Source: CAYMAZ01 sp964428185 (GTDB lineage: Bacteria > Bacteroidota > Bacteroidia > Bacteroidales > DTU049). From it: a stretch of DNA of 37,336 nt. The stretch is from positions 1-37,336 of the forward strand of contig CAYRXH010000015.1 in the NCBI GenBank assembly GCA_964428185.1, read 5' to 3'. Shown one piece after another: positions 8,095-16,133 of the stretch (positions are counted from its first letter, which is position 1; the number at the start of each line of letters is the position of its first letter). The position numbers and the translations under genes are program-made. The notes below the pieces were generated by a model. That model saw nothing but the letters and a program-made list of their open reading frames with translations, was not told where the DNA came from and made no database searches.

Positions 8095-8949
8095 TTAAAG
8101 ACCAACAACAGTAATGTTGAGATCTCTGGGATTGACGCACATAACGGGGATTTGTTCATCATTAAACAGCACCTGCTCATCTGCAGGATTAAAGATGAAT
8201 GAAGGAAATGACCCTGCATCAGGGCTTGTCATAATGATAATCATATCAGCATTATTATCTTTGGCAAACTGAATGGTTTGTTTTGAAAAACTGCCGCTTC
8301 CTTCTTTCATTTCATATTCATAACCAATGTTGTTTTCGTCAAGGATTTTTAAAACCCGTTGTAATACCACATTGAGTTTATATCTCTGAATTTCATCAGA
8401 TTTATACATTGCTTTGATCAGAATTTTTGCACTGAAACTTTTGGCAATGGCAATAGCCCATTTTATTTTCTGTCTTGACTCAAGAGAATCATCAAGAGGC
8501 AAAACAATTTTTTCATAATTCTTTTGGAATTTTCTTTTCTGAACAACAATAAAGGGCACTTCGCTACTGGTAATTACTTTAAATGCATAACTCCCAACAA
8601 AGTGCTGAATACCCTGTTTTCCATGAGTACCCATCACGACATATCCGGCTCCGATTTCTTTTGACACTTCAGCAATATCTTCAAAAATACTGCCTTCACG
8701 CACCATAAAATCTACTTTAAAGTTATACTGTGCCTGAATATCGTTCACCTTAGCCTGCATCTTTTCGCTTACACTTTCAATGGTAGGCTTGTATAAATTC
8801 AGCAATGCTTTGGTATCCTTATTCAGAATATGTAATAAAACTACTTCCCACTTAAGCATTTTTGCTATACCAACTGCGTGATCAATAGCAACATCTGCAA
8901 CTTCGGTAAAATCAATCGGTACAAGTAAAATGTTGTTTCTTTTGTCCAT
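8095..8949 (-). CDS. Tandem-domain universal stress protein
   Basis: A cytoplasmic 284-residue protein made of two UspA-like Rossmann domains. Domain 1 (about 1-150) starts with the typical ILLVPIDFTEVADVA and has the nucleotide-binding loop GTHGKQGIQHFVGS at 107-120, though the spacer is eight residues instead of the textbook nine. Domain 2 (about 155-280) starts with IVLPLDDSLESR but has lost the glycine loop: at that place it reads TSPDAGSFPSFIFNP, so it probably does not bind ATP in the usual way. USPs respond to energy and growth state; some (mycobacterial Rv1636 type) bind cAMP, which matters because an adenylate cyclase lies two genes upstream on the same strand. It has its own promoter and terminator. 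Confidence 0.92.
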   Translation of the reverse strand: MDKRNNILLVPIDFTEVADVAIDHAVGIAKMLKWEVVLLHILNKDTKALLNLYKPTIESVSEKMQAKVNDIQAQYNFKVDFMVREGSIFEDIAEVSKEIGAGYVVMGTHGKQGIQHFVGSYAFKVITSSEVPFIVVQKRKFQKNYEKIVLPLDDSLESRQKIKWAIAIAKSFSAKILIKAMYKSDEIQRYKLNVVLQRVLKILDENNIGYEYEMKEGSGSFSKQTIQFAKDNNADMIIIMTSPDAGSFPSFIFNPADEQVLFNDEQIPVMCVNPRDLNITVVGL

Positions 8950-8971
8950 AATATTTTCTTTTTTGAATTTG

Positions 8972-8999
8972 CAAAATTACAAATATTTTTTATCAACAA
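8972..8999 (-). promoter_or_regulatory. Promoter of the universal stress protein gene
   Basis: On the minus strand TAATTTTG (8979-8972) matches TAnnTTTG and is preceded by TTG (8999-8997) at a 17-base spacing. The -7 element ends 22 bases before the ATG. It lies between the HD gene stop and the stress gene start, so the stress gene can be transcribed without the cyclase transcript. Confidence 0.55.
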
Positions 9000-9004
9000 T
9001 ACAA

Positions 9005-9586
9005 TTATTTACTTAAAAGTTGTTTTATTTCAGATAAAATTTCCATTTTCTTTTTTTCTCTGAAGATTTTTGAATAGTTTGAGTAATAAGTGTGACTTTC
9101 AAGGAAGGTGACCTGAATTTTATACCACTCGTTGAGTGTCATACCGTTTTTCATTTGTCGCCATTCTCTGAACAGCAACATGCTTTTATTGAAATAATCC
9201 TCTCTACCAAGATAATCCAGGTCAGCATCACACAATAATCTGTCAAGATATGCATCGGGATTCATTGGGAAAGCCGTCATCCGGATCATTCTGCAAATAA
9301 TACTTAATGAATCAGATGAATAGTCATAATAAGGAAGCATTCTGGCAGCCATTTCAGCAGAGATATCCTCATTGTCTTCATATTTTTCTATAAATCCGAT
9401 ATCATGAAGCAGTGCTGCAGTTTTGAGTAATAAAGTATCAGAATCATTCAACTGTTCATAGTCTGCAATCCTGTTGACACTCTCAAGTACATCAAGAGTA
9501 TGATTTACATTATGATATACAAAACGTGGATCCAGTTCCCTCATCAGTAATTCAATGACATCATGTTCAAGTTTTTGGTAGTTCAT
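9005..9586 (-). CDS. HD domain phosphohydrolase
   Basis: A 193-residue all-helical HD-superfamily protein, presumably cytoplasmic and metal-dependent. Metal ligands can be traced: His29 in YHNVNHTLDV, His61-Asp62 in ALLHDIGF, and a later Asp in CDADLDYLG (about 120-122). The first motif, YHNxxHxxDV, resembles the signature of eukaryote-type cyclic-nucleotide phosphodiesterases, but it also occurs in other bacterial HD proteins, so substrate cannot be fixed. It starts only 14 bases after the stop of the adenylate cyclase gene, with no promoter between them, so the two are very likely co-expressed. Cyclic AMP turnover is the obvious hypothesis; a nucleotide or (p)ppGpp-related substrate is the alternative. 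Confidence 0.88.
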   Translation of the reverse strand: MNYQKLEHDVIELLMRELDPRFVYHNVNHTLDVLESVNRIADYEQLNDSDTLLLKTAALLHDIGFIEKYEDNEDISAEMAARMLPYYDYSSDSLSIICRMIRMTAFPMNPDAYLDRLLCDADLDYLGREDYFNKSMLLFREWRQMKNGMTLNEWYKIQVTFLESHTYYSNYSKIFREKKKMEILSEIKQLLSK

Positions 9587-9600
9587 AATTCTTGTATTTT

Positions 9601-12600
9601 TTATAGGTTCCAGTATATTTCCCTGAATTTTAGATTCGGTTTTGTGCCTTCATTATTTTTTGAAAATTCCGGTTTCAATCTGTTGACAAAGAACATTTCA
9701 ACCTGTCCCTTGTGTTTTATGGCAATCTTGCCTCTGTATTCACATTCAAAACAGGGAGCAATGATTTCATACACTTCCTTTGAAATATTAATCCTTTCAT
9801 TCTCACTAGCAACCTGGAGCCGGCTTGACATATTTACTGTGTCTCCCCAAACATCATAGGCAAACTTCCTCTTTCCTACAATTCCGGCAATTAAACTCCC
9901 TGTATGAATTCCAACTCGAAGATGCCAGCTTGATGCCCATTCCTGCTGCAATCTTGCTTTTTTCATAACTTCAATCATCTCAAGAGCAGCAATCACGGCA
10001 TCAAAAACATGCGTTCGGTTTGATACGGGGACACCTCCCACACTCATGTGTGAATCTCCGATGGTTTTTATTTTCTCCATTCTGTTCCGGATTGCAATTT
10101 CGTCAAACAAAATGAAAAACCTTTCAAGTTTATCAATTAGTTCCTGTGAACTCTCCCGCTCTGCAATTCTTGTAAACCCTGCAAAATCAGTAAATAGAAC
10201 TGTCGCCGAGTCATAAAATTCTGCTTTTGAATATCCTTGTGACTTCAATTCTTCAGCAACCTTCACAGGAAGAATATTCAGTAAAAGACGATCTGATTTT
10301 TCCTTTTCATTTTCAACCTCTCGCTTCTGCATTTTCAGTTCATGTGTCCTTCTTTCAACAATGTTCTCAAGTCTCTGTTTTGCTCTGATTAATCTTCTGT
10401 TTGTATAGATATTAATAACCAATCCGAGTGTAGCAACGATCAAAACGTAAAATATATAGGCAATCCAGGTGCTATACCATGGACGATTAATACTGAATTC
10501 AAAACGGGCTTGTGTGCTGACTTCATCAAGAATATCTTTGGCTTCAACAGAAAAAATATAATCACCCGGAGGAAGATTTGTATATTCCTTTGAATGCCCC
10601 TTATTCCACTGTGACCATTCATTGTCAAATCCTTCGAGTTTATATCGATACATTGTCATTTCCTCATCAATATATGAATTGGAGCTGAATACAAACCTGA
10701 TATTATTAAGGTGACTTTGAAATTCAGGAACAATACTCTGCTCTCCGTTGGAAATACTGCCTTGAAAATACAAACTATCTTTCCCTATTTCAATGGTTCT
10801 GATGATTGCATTAAACTTTTTATCTCGTTTAAAATGAACATCATCTCTAAGTATAAAAATCCCATCGTCACTTCCCAGCCAGACAAGTCCGGCAGAATCT
10901 GAACGTATGGTATAAATTTCATATCCCGGAAACAATTTATATGGATTAAAGCTGTAGTTCAATTTGCCTTTATTCATATCAAATTTCCCGAAGTATTTAA
11001 AAGCTCTGTCTTTGGCTCTCATCTGGAACCATGCATCACCATTGATTTTGTCCTGATAAAAAATATTGACATAATAATCTGACTGAAAGCTGGAAAGGTG
11101 ATTGTATATCACCCTCTTAAACCCTGACAGACGATGCGTTTCATCATAAACAGGCATAAATATCCCCTCACGGGATACAAAAAAGACATGGGAAAAATAC
11201 TTGTACACATAATAGTAATCAGACCATGGAAATTCAGATGCATGATTCTGTATATCAAACGAAAAGTCTTTACCGTCATGATGAATTTTCACTGAAAAAA
11301 TTCCCTGAAATTCAGAACCAAACCAAACAACACCATGATCATCCTCCTGAATGCTTACAACACGTGACTGATCCCCATCAATATTAATTGTTTCAAGAAC
11401 CTTGATTGAATTTCCCTGAAGAAGAAACACATCTATTCCGTCTCTATGTCCAGCAAACACTAGTTGTGGATATTGTTCATTCTGAACAACTGAATAATAC
11501 AATCCTTCAGATATCATCCTTTCATTGAAATTGCTATCAAAAATATATAATCCATCCGATGTTGCTGCCCATAAATGCTGTTGATTATTGTGATTGATAA
11601 CTTCCAGCTTCCAGCATTGTGATTTGATTGAAGAAAATGATTCAAAATACTGATTTTCCAAAGCACATGTTCCAAGTTTCATTACAAACAAGCCTTGCCA
11701 GGTTCCGGCAAACAATCTTCCTTTATAAAAGTTAATATCAATCACACTTCCATAAAGGCCTGCTCGTTCGTCAAGATATTTATAATTTCCAGAAATCAGC
11801 ACTTTTGTAATTCCGTTATCAAGGGCAATCCAGAGATTTCCGTCTGAATCTTCAAACAAAAAACTATGAGTTTCATTTGGAATCTTTGCCTGTCTGTCAA
11901 GCTTTCCTGCCGAAGAACCATCAGCATTCATCAGATATGTGCCTCCCAGCATGGTTGCTATTGCAAATTGCCCCCGTGAAAGTTTGATAGAATGATAGAT
12001 AATATCCTGCGATGCTCTGTTATATGTGTCAGAAATCAATTGATGATCTATCATCAGTCTTGGGGCATATATCACGCTAAAATCTAAACTTACCACATAT
12101 AATCCATCATAACGTGTGACAATGAGAAACCTATCAAGATCATAGGGAATAATATCTCTCACATTTCGGTGCCTGAAAAATTCTCCTCCGGAAATATTCA
12201 AAACCGTTGAACCGGTAAGCAGGCGAATTCCATTCTGTTTATCAAATAATAAAACAAATTCACCGGCTTTAAACAATCCTGAACCGGCTCCGTGTTCGAT
12301 AACACTCAATAAATTACCGTTCCAGATAAATGTTTTTTCTGAAGTTCCAAAATAGATACTATTTCCTGACCTATATATTCTTGTAACAAAACCAAAATCC
12401 CTGAATTCAATAGGAGCCAACTTCTTCAGTGATGTAAATTCAAGATGACCATTCCCATTTCTTAAAAAAAAACCAAAATCACCTTTGGCACCCACCCAAA
12501 TGATATTATCTTCAATAAGAAAAGATGTTGGTGTTTGATAATTTCCAACAGTGTGCATTTTCCAATCATTACCATCATATTCCAGGATACCATCTCCATT

Positions 12601-12780
12601 GGCAAAAAACAAAATGCCATGGCTATCCTGACCAATATACCAATTTTGAGAATAGCCTTTGTATTCAAGCGGATGATAGTATCTTACAAAAGGATTTCCA
12701 ACTGAAAAGCAATGTTCATTCTGACCGGATCCCGGCAAAAATGACATAAGCAACAAACACACAAACACTATTATCCTCAT
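9601..12780 (-). CDS. Beta-propeller/Y_Y_Y sensor class III adenylate cyclase
   Basis: A 1059-residue transmembrane receptor cyclase. After a signal peptide (1-19) I count about 14 propeller-blade motifs of the Reg_prop type up to about residue 665 (examples: DSDGNLWIALDNGI, AATSDGLYIFD, DSAGLVWLGSDDGIF), enough for two seven-bladed propellers. A Y_Y_Y domain follows (MYRYKLEGFDNEWSQW, LPPGDYIFSVEA), then one membrane span (about 772-791). A coiled coil and the LLLNILPVKVAEELK transducer segment (about 796-850) lead to the class III cyclase domain. Metal ligands are Asp865 and Asp909. Lys905 and Asp976, the positions that read adenine, point to ATP instead of GTP, and Asn983 and Arg987 complete the site. 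The periplasmic part is laid out like a hybrid two-component sensor, but no kinase or response regulator follows. Confidence 0.93.
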   Translation of the reverse strand: MRIIVFVCLLLMSFLPGSGQNEHCFSVGNPFVRYYHPLEYKGYSQNWYIGQDSHGILFFANGDGILEYDGNDWKMHTVGNYQTPTSFLIEDNIIWVGAKGDFGFFLRNGNGHLEFTSLKKLAPIEFRDFGFVTRIYRSGNSIYFGTSEKTFIWNGNLLSVIEHGAGSGLFKAGEFVLLFDKQNGIRLLTGSTVLNISGGEFFRHRNVRDIIPYDLDRFLIVTRYDGLYVVSLDFSVIYAPRLMIDHQLISDTYNRASQDIIYHSIKLSRGQFAIATMLGGTYLMNADGSSAGKLDRQAKIPNETHSFLFEDSDGNLWIALDNGITKVLISGNYKYLDERAGLYGSVIDINFYKGRLFAGTWQGLFVMKLGTCALENQYFESFSSIKSQCWKLEVINHNNQQHLWAATSDGLYIFDSNFNERMISEGLYYSVVQNEQYPQLVFAGHRDGIDVFLLQGNSIKVLETINIDGDQSRVVSIQEDDHGVVWFGSEFQGIFSVKIHHDGKDFSFDIQNHASEFPWSDYYYVYKYFSHVFFVSREGIFMPVYDETHRLSGFKRVIYNHLSSFQSDYYVNIFYQDKINGDAWFQMRAKDRAFKYFGKFDMNKGKLNYSFNPYKLFPGYEIYTIRSDSAGLVWLGSDDGIFILRDDVHFKRDKKFNAIIRTIEIGKDSLYFQGSISNGEQSIVPEFQSHLNNIRFVFSSNSYIDEEMTMYRYKLEGFDNEWSQWNKGHSKEYTNLPPGDYIFSVEAKDILDEVSTQARFEFSINRPWYSTWIAYIFYVLIVATLGLVINIYTNRRLIRAKQRLENIVERRTHELKMQKREVENEKEKSDRLLLNILPVKVAEELKSQGYSKAEFYDSATVLFTDFAGFTRIAERESSQELIDKLERFFILFDEIAIRNRMEKIKTIGDSHMSVGGVPVSNRTHVFDAVIAALEMIEVMKKARLQQEWASSWHLRVGIHTGSLIAGIVGKRKFAYDVWGDTVNMSSRLQVASENERINISKEVYEIIAPCFECEYRGKIAIKHKGQVEMFFVNRLKPEFSKNNEGTKPNLKFREIYWNL

Positions 12781-12806
12781 CTAAAAACATCAGAAATTCA
12801 AGCGGA

Positions 12807-12838
12807 CAAATTTACTAAATTGTTTGATTTCTCATCAA
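12807..12838 (-). promoter_or_regulatory. Promoter of the sensor cyclase gene
   Basis: On the minus strand TAAATTTG (12814-12807) is an exact TAnnTTTG match, preceded by TTG (12838-12836) at a 21-base spacing. The -7 element ends 26 bases before the cyclase ATG. This is one of the best promoter matches in the window and should drive the cyclase and HD genes. Confidence 0.65.
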
Positions 12839-12887
12839 CTAATCAAATCTTTTACCATACATTGTGAAAAAGTCAAAAAAATGAGTT

Positions 12888-13616
12888 TTAAAAACCTCTT
12901 GCTTTTTTTATCCGTTTATATGCATCAACAATTATCTGAAATTTTTCCTTTGCAGCTACTTGAAATTCAGGTCCAAGATGACTTACTCTGTCAGGATGAT
13001 GCTTCATGGCCTGTTTCCTGTATGCTTTCTGAATTTCTGTATGACCAGATGTGGGTTGAACACCTAAAATTGAATAATAATGGTCAATTGAAGCATATAT
13101 TGGCTGATCAAACGATTTCTTTTCTGAAAAATAAAATGCTGAAATTGAATCCATATCTATTTCATGTATCTTTAGAAATCTTCCAATCAATCTGATCAGA
13201 ATCATCTCTCCTCTGGAAATAAATTGATCTGACGCAGCAAATCCGTATAAAAAATGCAACAGATGAATTCTCTCCTCATAACTAATGTTTTGGCTCAGTT
13301 GATAACAAATTCTTGAAACGGGAATTTCCATATAAACTGAAGTTCTAAGCAAAGCGATGACATCAGTAGAAAGTTCAATATGAAAATGTTGTTCATAGTA
13401 TTTCCTGAAATACAAAAATTCATCTTTCTTTGAAGTGGTCTGTCGTTTCATCATTGCGGCACCCAAAATGATTACGGCAGTTCTGAAATCATTGGGGAAG
13501 ACACACAGATCCTCATCTCTTTTGTTTTGAATAGAAGCAAGATGTGCTGAAGGGATCAGTCCATTGAGAATCAGGATAACTCCTATTATAATAAAAAACA
13601 ATATAAAGCCCTGCAC
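12888..13616 (-). CDS. Membrane-anchored DjlA-like TerB/DnaJ co-chaperone
   Basis: A 242-residue protein with the DjlA layout: one N-terminal membrane span (about 4-20), a TerB-like helical domain (about 45-155) and a C-terminal J domain (about 178-240). The J domain contains the essential HPD motif at residues 207-209 (KHHPDRV) and starts with DHYYSILGV. It should anchor and stimulate a DnaK-type Hsp70 at the membrane. Its C-terminus follows the J domain directly, as in DjlA. It has its own -7 element upstream and 107 bases separate it from the cyclase gene, which also has a promoter, so they need not form one operon. Confidence 0.9.
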   Translation of the reverse strand: MQGFILFFIIIGVILILNGLIPSAHLASIQNKRDEDLCVFPNDFRTAVIILGAAMMKRQTTSKKDEFLYFRKYYEQHFHIELSTDVIALLRTSVYMEIPVSRICYQLSQNISYEERIHLLHFLYGFAASDQFISRGEMILIRLIGRFLKIHEIDMDSISAFYFSEKKSFDQPIYASIDHYYSILGVQPTSGHTEIQKAYRKQAMKHHPDRVSHLGPEFQVAAKEKFQIIVDAYKRIKKARGF

Positions 13617-13633
13617 CTGAATTGATATTTCTG

Positions 13634-13641
13634 CAAATGTA
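13634..13641 (-). promoter_or_regulatory. Candidate -7 element for the DjlA-like gene
   Basis: On the minus strand this is TACATTTG, matching TAnnTTTG, 17 bases before the ATG. It lies back to back with the subtilase -7 element at 13678-13685. Confidence 0.45.
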
Positions 13642-13677
13642 ATTTTTTTCCTGTTTCAGAATTTTTAAAAAAAATTG

Positions 13678-13685
13678 TATGTTTG
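13678..13685 (+). promoter_or_regulatory. Candidate -7 element for the subtilase gene
   Basis: TATGTTTG matches TAnnTTTG and ends 16 bases before the ATG at 13702. No TTG at -33 was found. Confidence 0.45.
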
Positions 13686-13701
13686 TAAAAAATAGTTGTT
13701 T

Positions 13702-15336
13702 ATGAAAAAGATCGTATTCTTTCTTGCTGCAACTGTGTTATGTTTTCAAATGCAAGCACAAACTGTTCATTCAGATTACCTTGACGGAGTAATTTATTTT
13801 AAAATCCTAAATGAAGCCGGAATCAGATTACCTGTCTATCGTCAGGGTATGGATGCTGAAAGTGTCTATGCTGATTTTCCTTTCTTTGCGGAACTGATTG
13901 AGCAGTTTGAAGTGACAGAATTGCTTTGTCCATTCAGTACCAAGACTACTGCCATTCAGAATATTTACCGTATCAAATTTGAAAAAGCAAGAGACATTGA
14001 TCTTTTTATACGAAGCCTTCAGGAGCACCCATCGATTGAGTATGCTGAAATGAGTCCCATTCTGAAACATTTTGTAACTCCTGATGATCCTGGGCAAAAT
14101 AAACAATACTATCTCAGTCTCATACAAGCATATGAAGCCTGGGATCTGGGAACTGGAAGTGAAGTGATTAAAGTAGCTATTGTTGATGATGCCTGCCGGG
14201 TTACACACCCCGACCTTGCAGCCAATATCTGGGTCAATCCTGGTGAAATACCCAATAATTCAATTGATGATGACGGGAATGGTTATATTGATGACGTGAG
14301 CGGATGGGATGCCGCTGATGAAGACAATGATCCCAACGCACCACTGACCCCTCCTGCCATCTGGGGAGAAATGGCATTCACCCACGGAACTCACTGCTCA
14401 GGCATCGCTGCAGGTGTCACCAACAACAGTGAAGGAATAGCAAGCGTGAGCTACAATGTTTCATTGATTCCTATCAAGGCTGTTACTGATGATTCATGGA
14501 TACCTATCAGTATTGAAACCCCTGCCGAAGGTGTGGATTATGCTATTGCTGCAGGAGCACATATTGTAAGTATGTCATTTGGAGGAGAACAGGCTTCCGG
14601 ATTTACTACTCTGGAAACACTGATTAATGCCGGAGATTCAATAGGGATGATCTTTGTTGCTGCAGCCGGAAATAACGGAGACGGAAGCGGAGGATTCGGC
14701 ACTCCAAATGCAGTAAACTACCCTGCAGGCTTTACAAATGTGCTGGCGGTTGGGGCAACTGATTCACTGGATGTAAAACCCGGCTTTTCTCAATATGGAA
14801 ACTGGCTGGATGTGATGGCCCCCGGTGTTGCCATATACAGCACTCTTGCCTGGTCCAGTCCATACGGGAATCAAGATGGAACTTCAATGGCCTGTCCACT
14901 GGTTGCCGGAACTCTGGCACTGATGAAATCATATATGCCTCATGCTACAAAACAGCAAATAATTGACTGCCTGAAAGCAGGCTGCGACAATATTGATGCA
15001 CAAAATCCCACTTTTGTCGGGCAAATGGGTGCCGGCAGAATCAATGCCTACAACTCACTTGTTTGCCTGCAGCAATATCAGAATGTTATACTCACTAAAA
15101 ATTCTGATTTTTCTATCTTTCCGAACCCTGCAGATCAGTCTGTACGAATCAGCTTTGCAAAGCACGGACAAAAAACAATAAAAATTCTGAATGCTTCAGG
15201 AAAAACAATTGCTGATTTCTCAACACATGAGATAGTGGAAGAAATTCACACCCGCCATTTTCCCCAAGGAATATACATTTTGATGATTAGTGATTCAAAC
15301 TCAACATCGGTACAGAAAATTGTAATCACTCATTAA
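13702..15336 (+). CDS. Secreted S8 subtilisin-like protease with T9SS sorting domain
   Basis: A 544-residue exported serine protease. A signal peptide (1-20, ending MQAQ) is followed by a pro-region to about 125 and then the S8 domain. The triad is visible: Asp162 in VAIVDD, His228 in THGTHCSG and Ser395 in GTSMACP, with the oxyanion Asn324 in AAAGNNG. The residues after the Asp (DACRVTHPDL) differ from the common DTGxxxxHPDL, but the triad is intact. The last 75 residues form a type A T9SS sorting domain, with SIFPNPADQSVRISF and a LPxGxY-like FPQGIYIL motif, so the enzyme should cross the outer membrane by T9SS and stay on the surface or be released. The ATG at 13702 is preferred over an upstream TTG because of the signal peptide. 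Confidence 0.94.
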   Translation: MKKIVFFLAATVLCFQMQAQTVHSDYLDGVIYFKILNEAGIRLPVYRQGMDAESVYADFPFFAELIEQFEVTELLCPFSTKTTAIQNIYRIKFEKARDIDLFIRSLQEHPSIEYAEMSPILKHFVTPDDPGQNKQYYLSLIQAYEAWDLGTGSEVIKVAIVDDACRVTHPDLAANIWVNPGEIPNNSIDDDGNGYIDDVSGWDAADEDNDPNAPLTPPAIWGEMAFTHGTHCSGIAAGVTNNSEGIASVSYNVSLIPIKAVTDDSWIPISIETPAEGVDYAIAAGAHIVSMSFGGEQASGFTTLETLINAGDSIGMIFVAAAGNNGDGSGGFGTPNAVNYPAGFTNVLAVGATDSLDVKPGFSQYGNWLDVMAPGVAIYSTLAWSSPYGNQDGTSMACPLVAGTLALMKSYMPHATKQQIIDCLKAGCDNIDAQNPTFVGQMGAGRINAYNSLVCLQQYQNVILTKNSDFSIFPNPADQSVRISFAKHGQKTIKILNASGKTIADFSTHEIVEEIHTRHFPQGIYILMISDSNSTSVQKIVITH

Positions 15337-15342
15337 CAAAAA

Positions 15343-15373
15343 AATCATCCCGAATGTATCATCCGGGATGATT
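15343..15373 (-). terminator. Intrinsic terminator between subtilase and hsp20 genes
   Basis: A perfect 10-bp stem (AATCATCCCG with CGGGATGATT) closes an 11-base loop. On the minus strand it is followed by a run of seven T, making a strong terminator for hsp20. On the plus strand no T-run follows, so it is less certain for the subtilase transcript. Confidence 0.85.
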
Positions 15374-15398
15374 GAATCATTTGTCAGCAAGATTCCTA

Positions 15399-15827
15399 TT
15401 AACGAATCGGAATTTCTTTCACCGGTTGAACTTTTGCTTCTTCCTTTTTTGGAATTATTATACTCAATATTCCATTTTCGTGTTTTGCATCAATCTTTTC
15501 AGCTTCCACAACATCAGGAAGTGAAAATACACGTTTGAATGAGCAATAACTAAATTCTCGTCTCAGAATTTTTTCTCCTTCTTTCTTTTCATTTTCCTCT
15601 TTTCTATCTGATGAAATTTTCAGAAGTTTGTTATCGAGTTCAATTCTGAAATCTTCCTTTTTCAGACCGGGTGCTGCAACTTCAATTTTGAAGTTGTCAT
15701 TGTTTTCAATAACATTTACAGATGGAACTGAAGCGTTTGCATGCTGATCATTGCTAAAAAAATCATTGCCGAAAAATTCTTCAATCCAATTTGGCATCAT
15801 TGCTCTTGTTCTGATAACTGGTAACAT
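15399..15827 (-). CDS. Hsp20/alpha-crystallin small heat-shock protein
   Basis: A 142-residue cytoplasmic holdase that binds unfolding proteins as an oligomer. The alpha-crystallin domain covers about residues 35-130: it contains VAAPGLKKEDFRIEL and ends with the conserved GILSIIIPKK segment (the A-x-x-x-n-G-v-L motif is seen as AKHENGILSI). A C-terminal VKEIPIR has the I-x-I anchoring motif that docks into neighbouring subunits (here IPI). The short N-terminal arm includes WIEEFFGNDFF. Unusually for this phylum, the start codon has a perfect Shine-Dalgarno sequence. No TAnnTTTG promoter is visible upstream; instead two TGTCATTwTGTCAT boxes lie at 15981-16040. Confidence 0.96.
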   Translation of the reverse strand: MLPVIRTRAMMPNWIEEFFGNDFFSNDQHANASVPSVNVIENNDNFKIEVAAPGLKKEDFRIELDNKLLKISSDRKEENEKKEGEKILRREFSYCSFKRVFSLPDVVEAEKIDAKHENGILSIIIPKKEEAKVQPVKEIPIR

Positions 15828-15835
15828 AATTGTGT

Positions 15836-15841
15836 CCTCCT
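15836..15841 (-). promoter_or_regulatory. Strong Shine-Dalgarno sequence of hsp20
   Basis: On the minus strand this is AGGAGG, eight bases before the hsp20 ATG. It fixes the start codon. Most other genes in the window have only A-rich leaders, so this is exceptional and suggests high or differently controlled translation. Confidence 0.8.
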
Positions 15842-15980
15842 ATTTTTAAATTTTAACTTTTTTATTTGTTTCGTTGCTCTTATTTCAAATTCTGTTCCAT
15901 CATGAGCTTGAAATTATGATAATTTTCAATATATTTCTGATTATCAATAACATGCAAATTAAAGTAGCAGTTGTGTGTTG

Positions 15981-16040
15981 TGTCATTATGTCATTTTTTC
16001 TATTTAAAGAGTACTTTTTTTAATGTCATTTTGTCATGTG
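15981..16040. promoter_or_regulatory. Two TGTCATTwTGTCAT boxes between hsp20 and TPM genes
   Basis: The first copy starts at 15981 (TGTCATTATGTCATTTT), the second at 16024 (TGTCATTTTGTCATGTG). The starts are 43 bases apart, about four helical turns, in the same orientation. Each copy holds two TGTCA half-sites eight bases apart. They lie 140-200 bases upstream of the hsp20 start and 70-130 bases upstream of the TPM promoter. I do not know the binding protein; hsp20 regulation is the natural guess. Confidence 0.5.
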
Positions 16041-16112
16041 TTAATTAAAAGATATTCACAATCACATGTAAAAACAGTTTTATTTCATGGTATTTTAAAT
16101 TAAAAATTTCGT

Positions 16113-16120
16113 TACCTTTG
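16113..16120 (+). promoter_or_regulatory. Candidate -7 element for the TPM lipoprotein gene
   Basis: TACCTTTG matches TAnnTTTG and ends 13 bases before the ATG at 16134. No TTG lies at the -33 position. Confidence 0.5.
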
Positions 16121-16133
16121 AAAAAAAAAAATA

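Noticed and set aside
9601..12780. Guanylate cyclase activity
   Set aside because: The base-reading positions are Lys905 and Asp976, the adenylate cyclase pair; guanylate cyclases have Glu and Cys/Ser there.
12824..13195. 123-codon plus-strand open frame
   Set aside because: It lies over the J-domain gene on the other strand, whose HPD motif and TerB layout are clear; the plus-strand product has no recognisable motif.
13828..14208. 126-codon minus-strand open frame inside the subtilase gene
   Set aside because: Shadow of the well-supported protease coding frame; composition is atypical and no promoter lies upstream.
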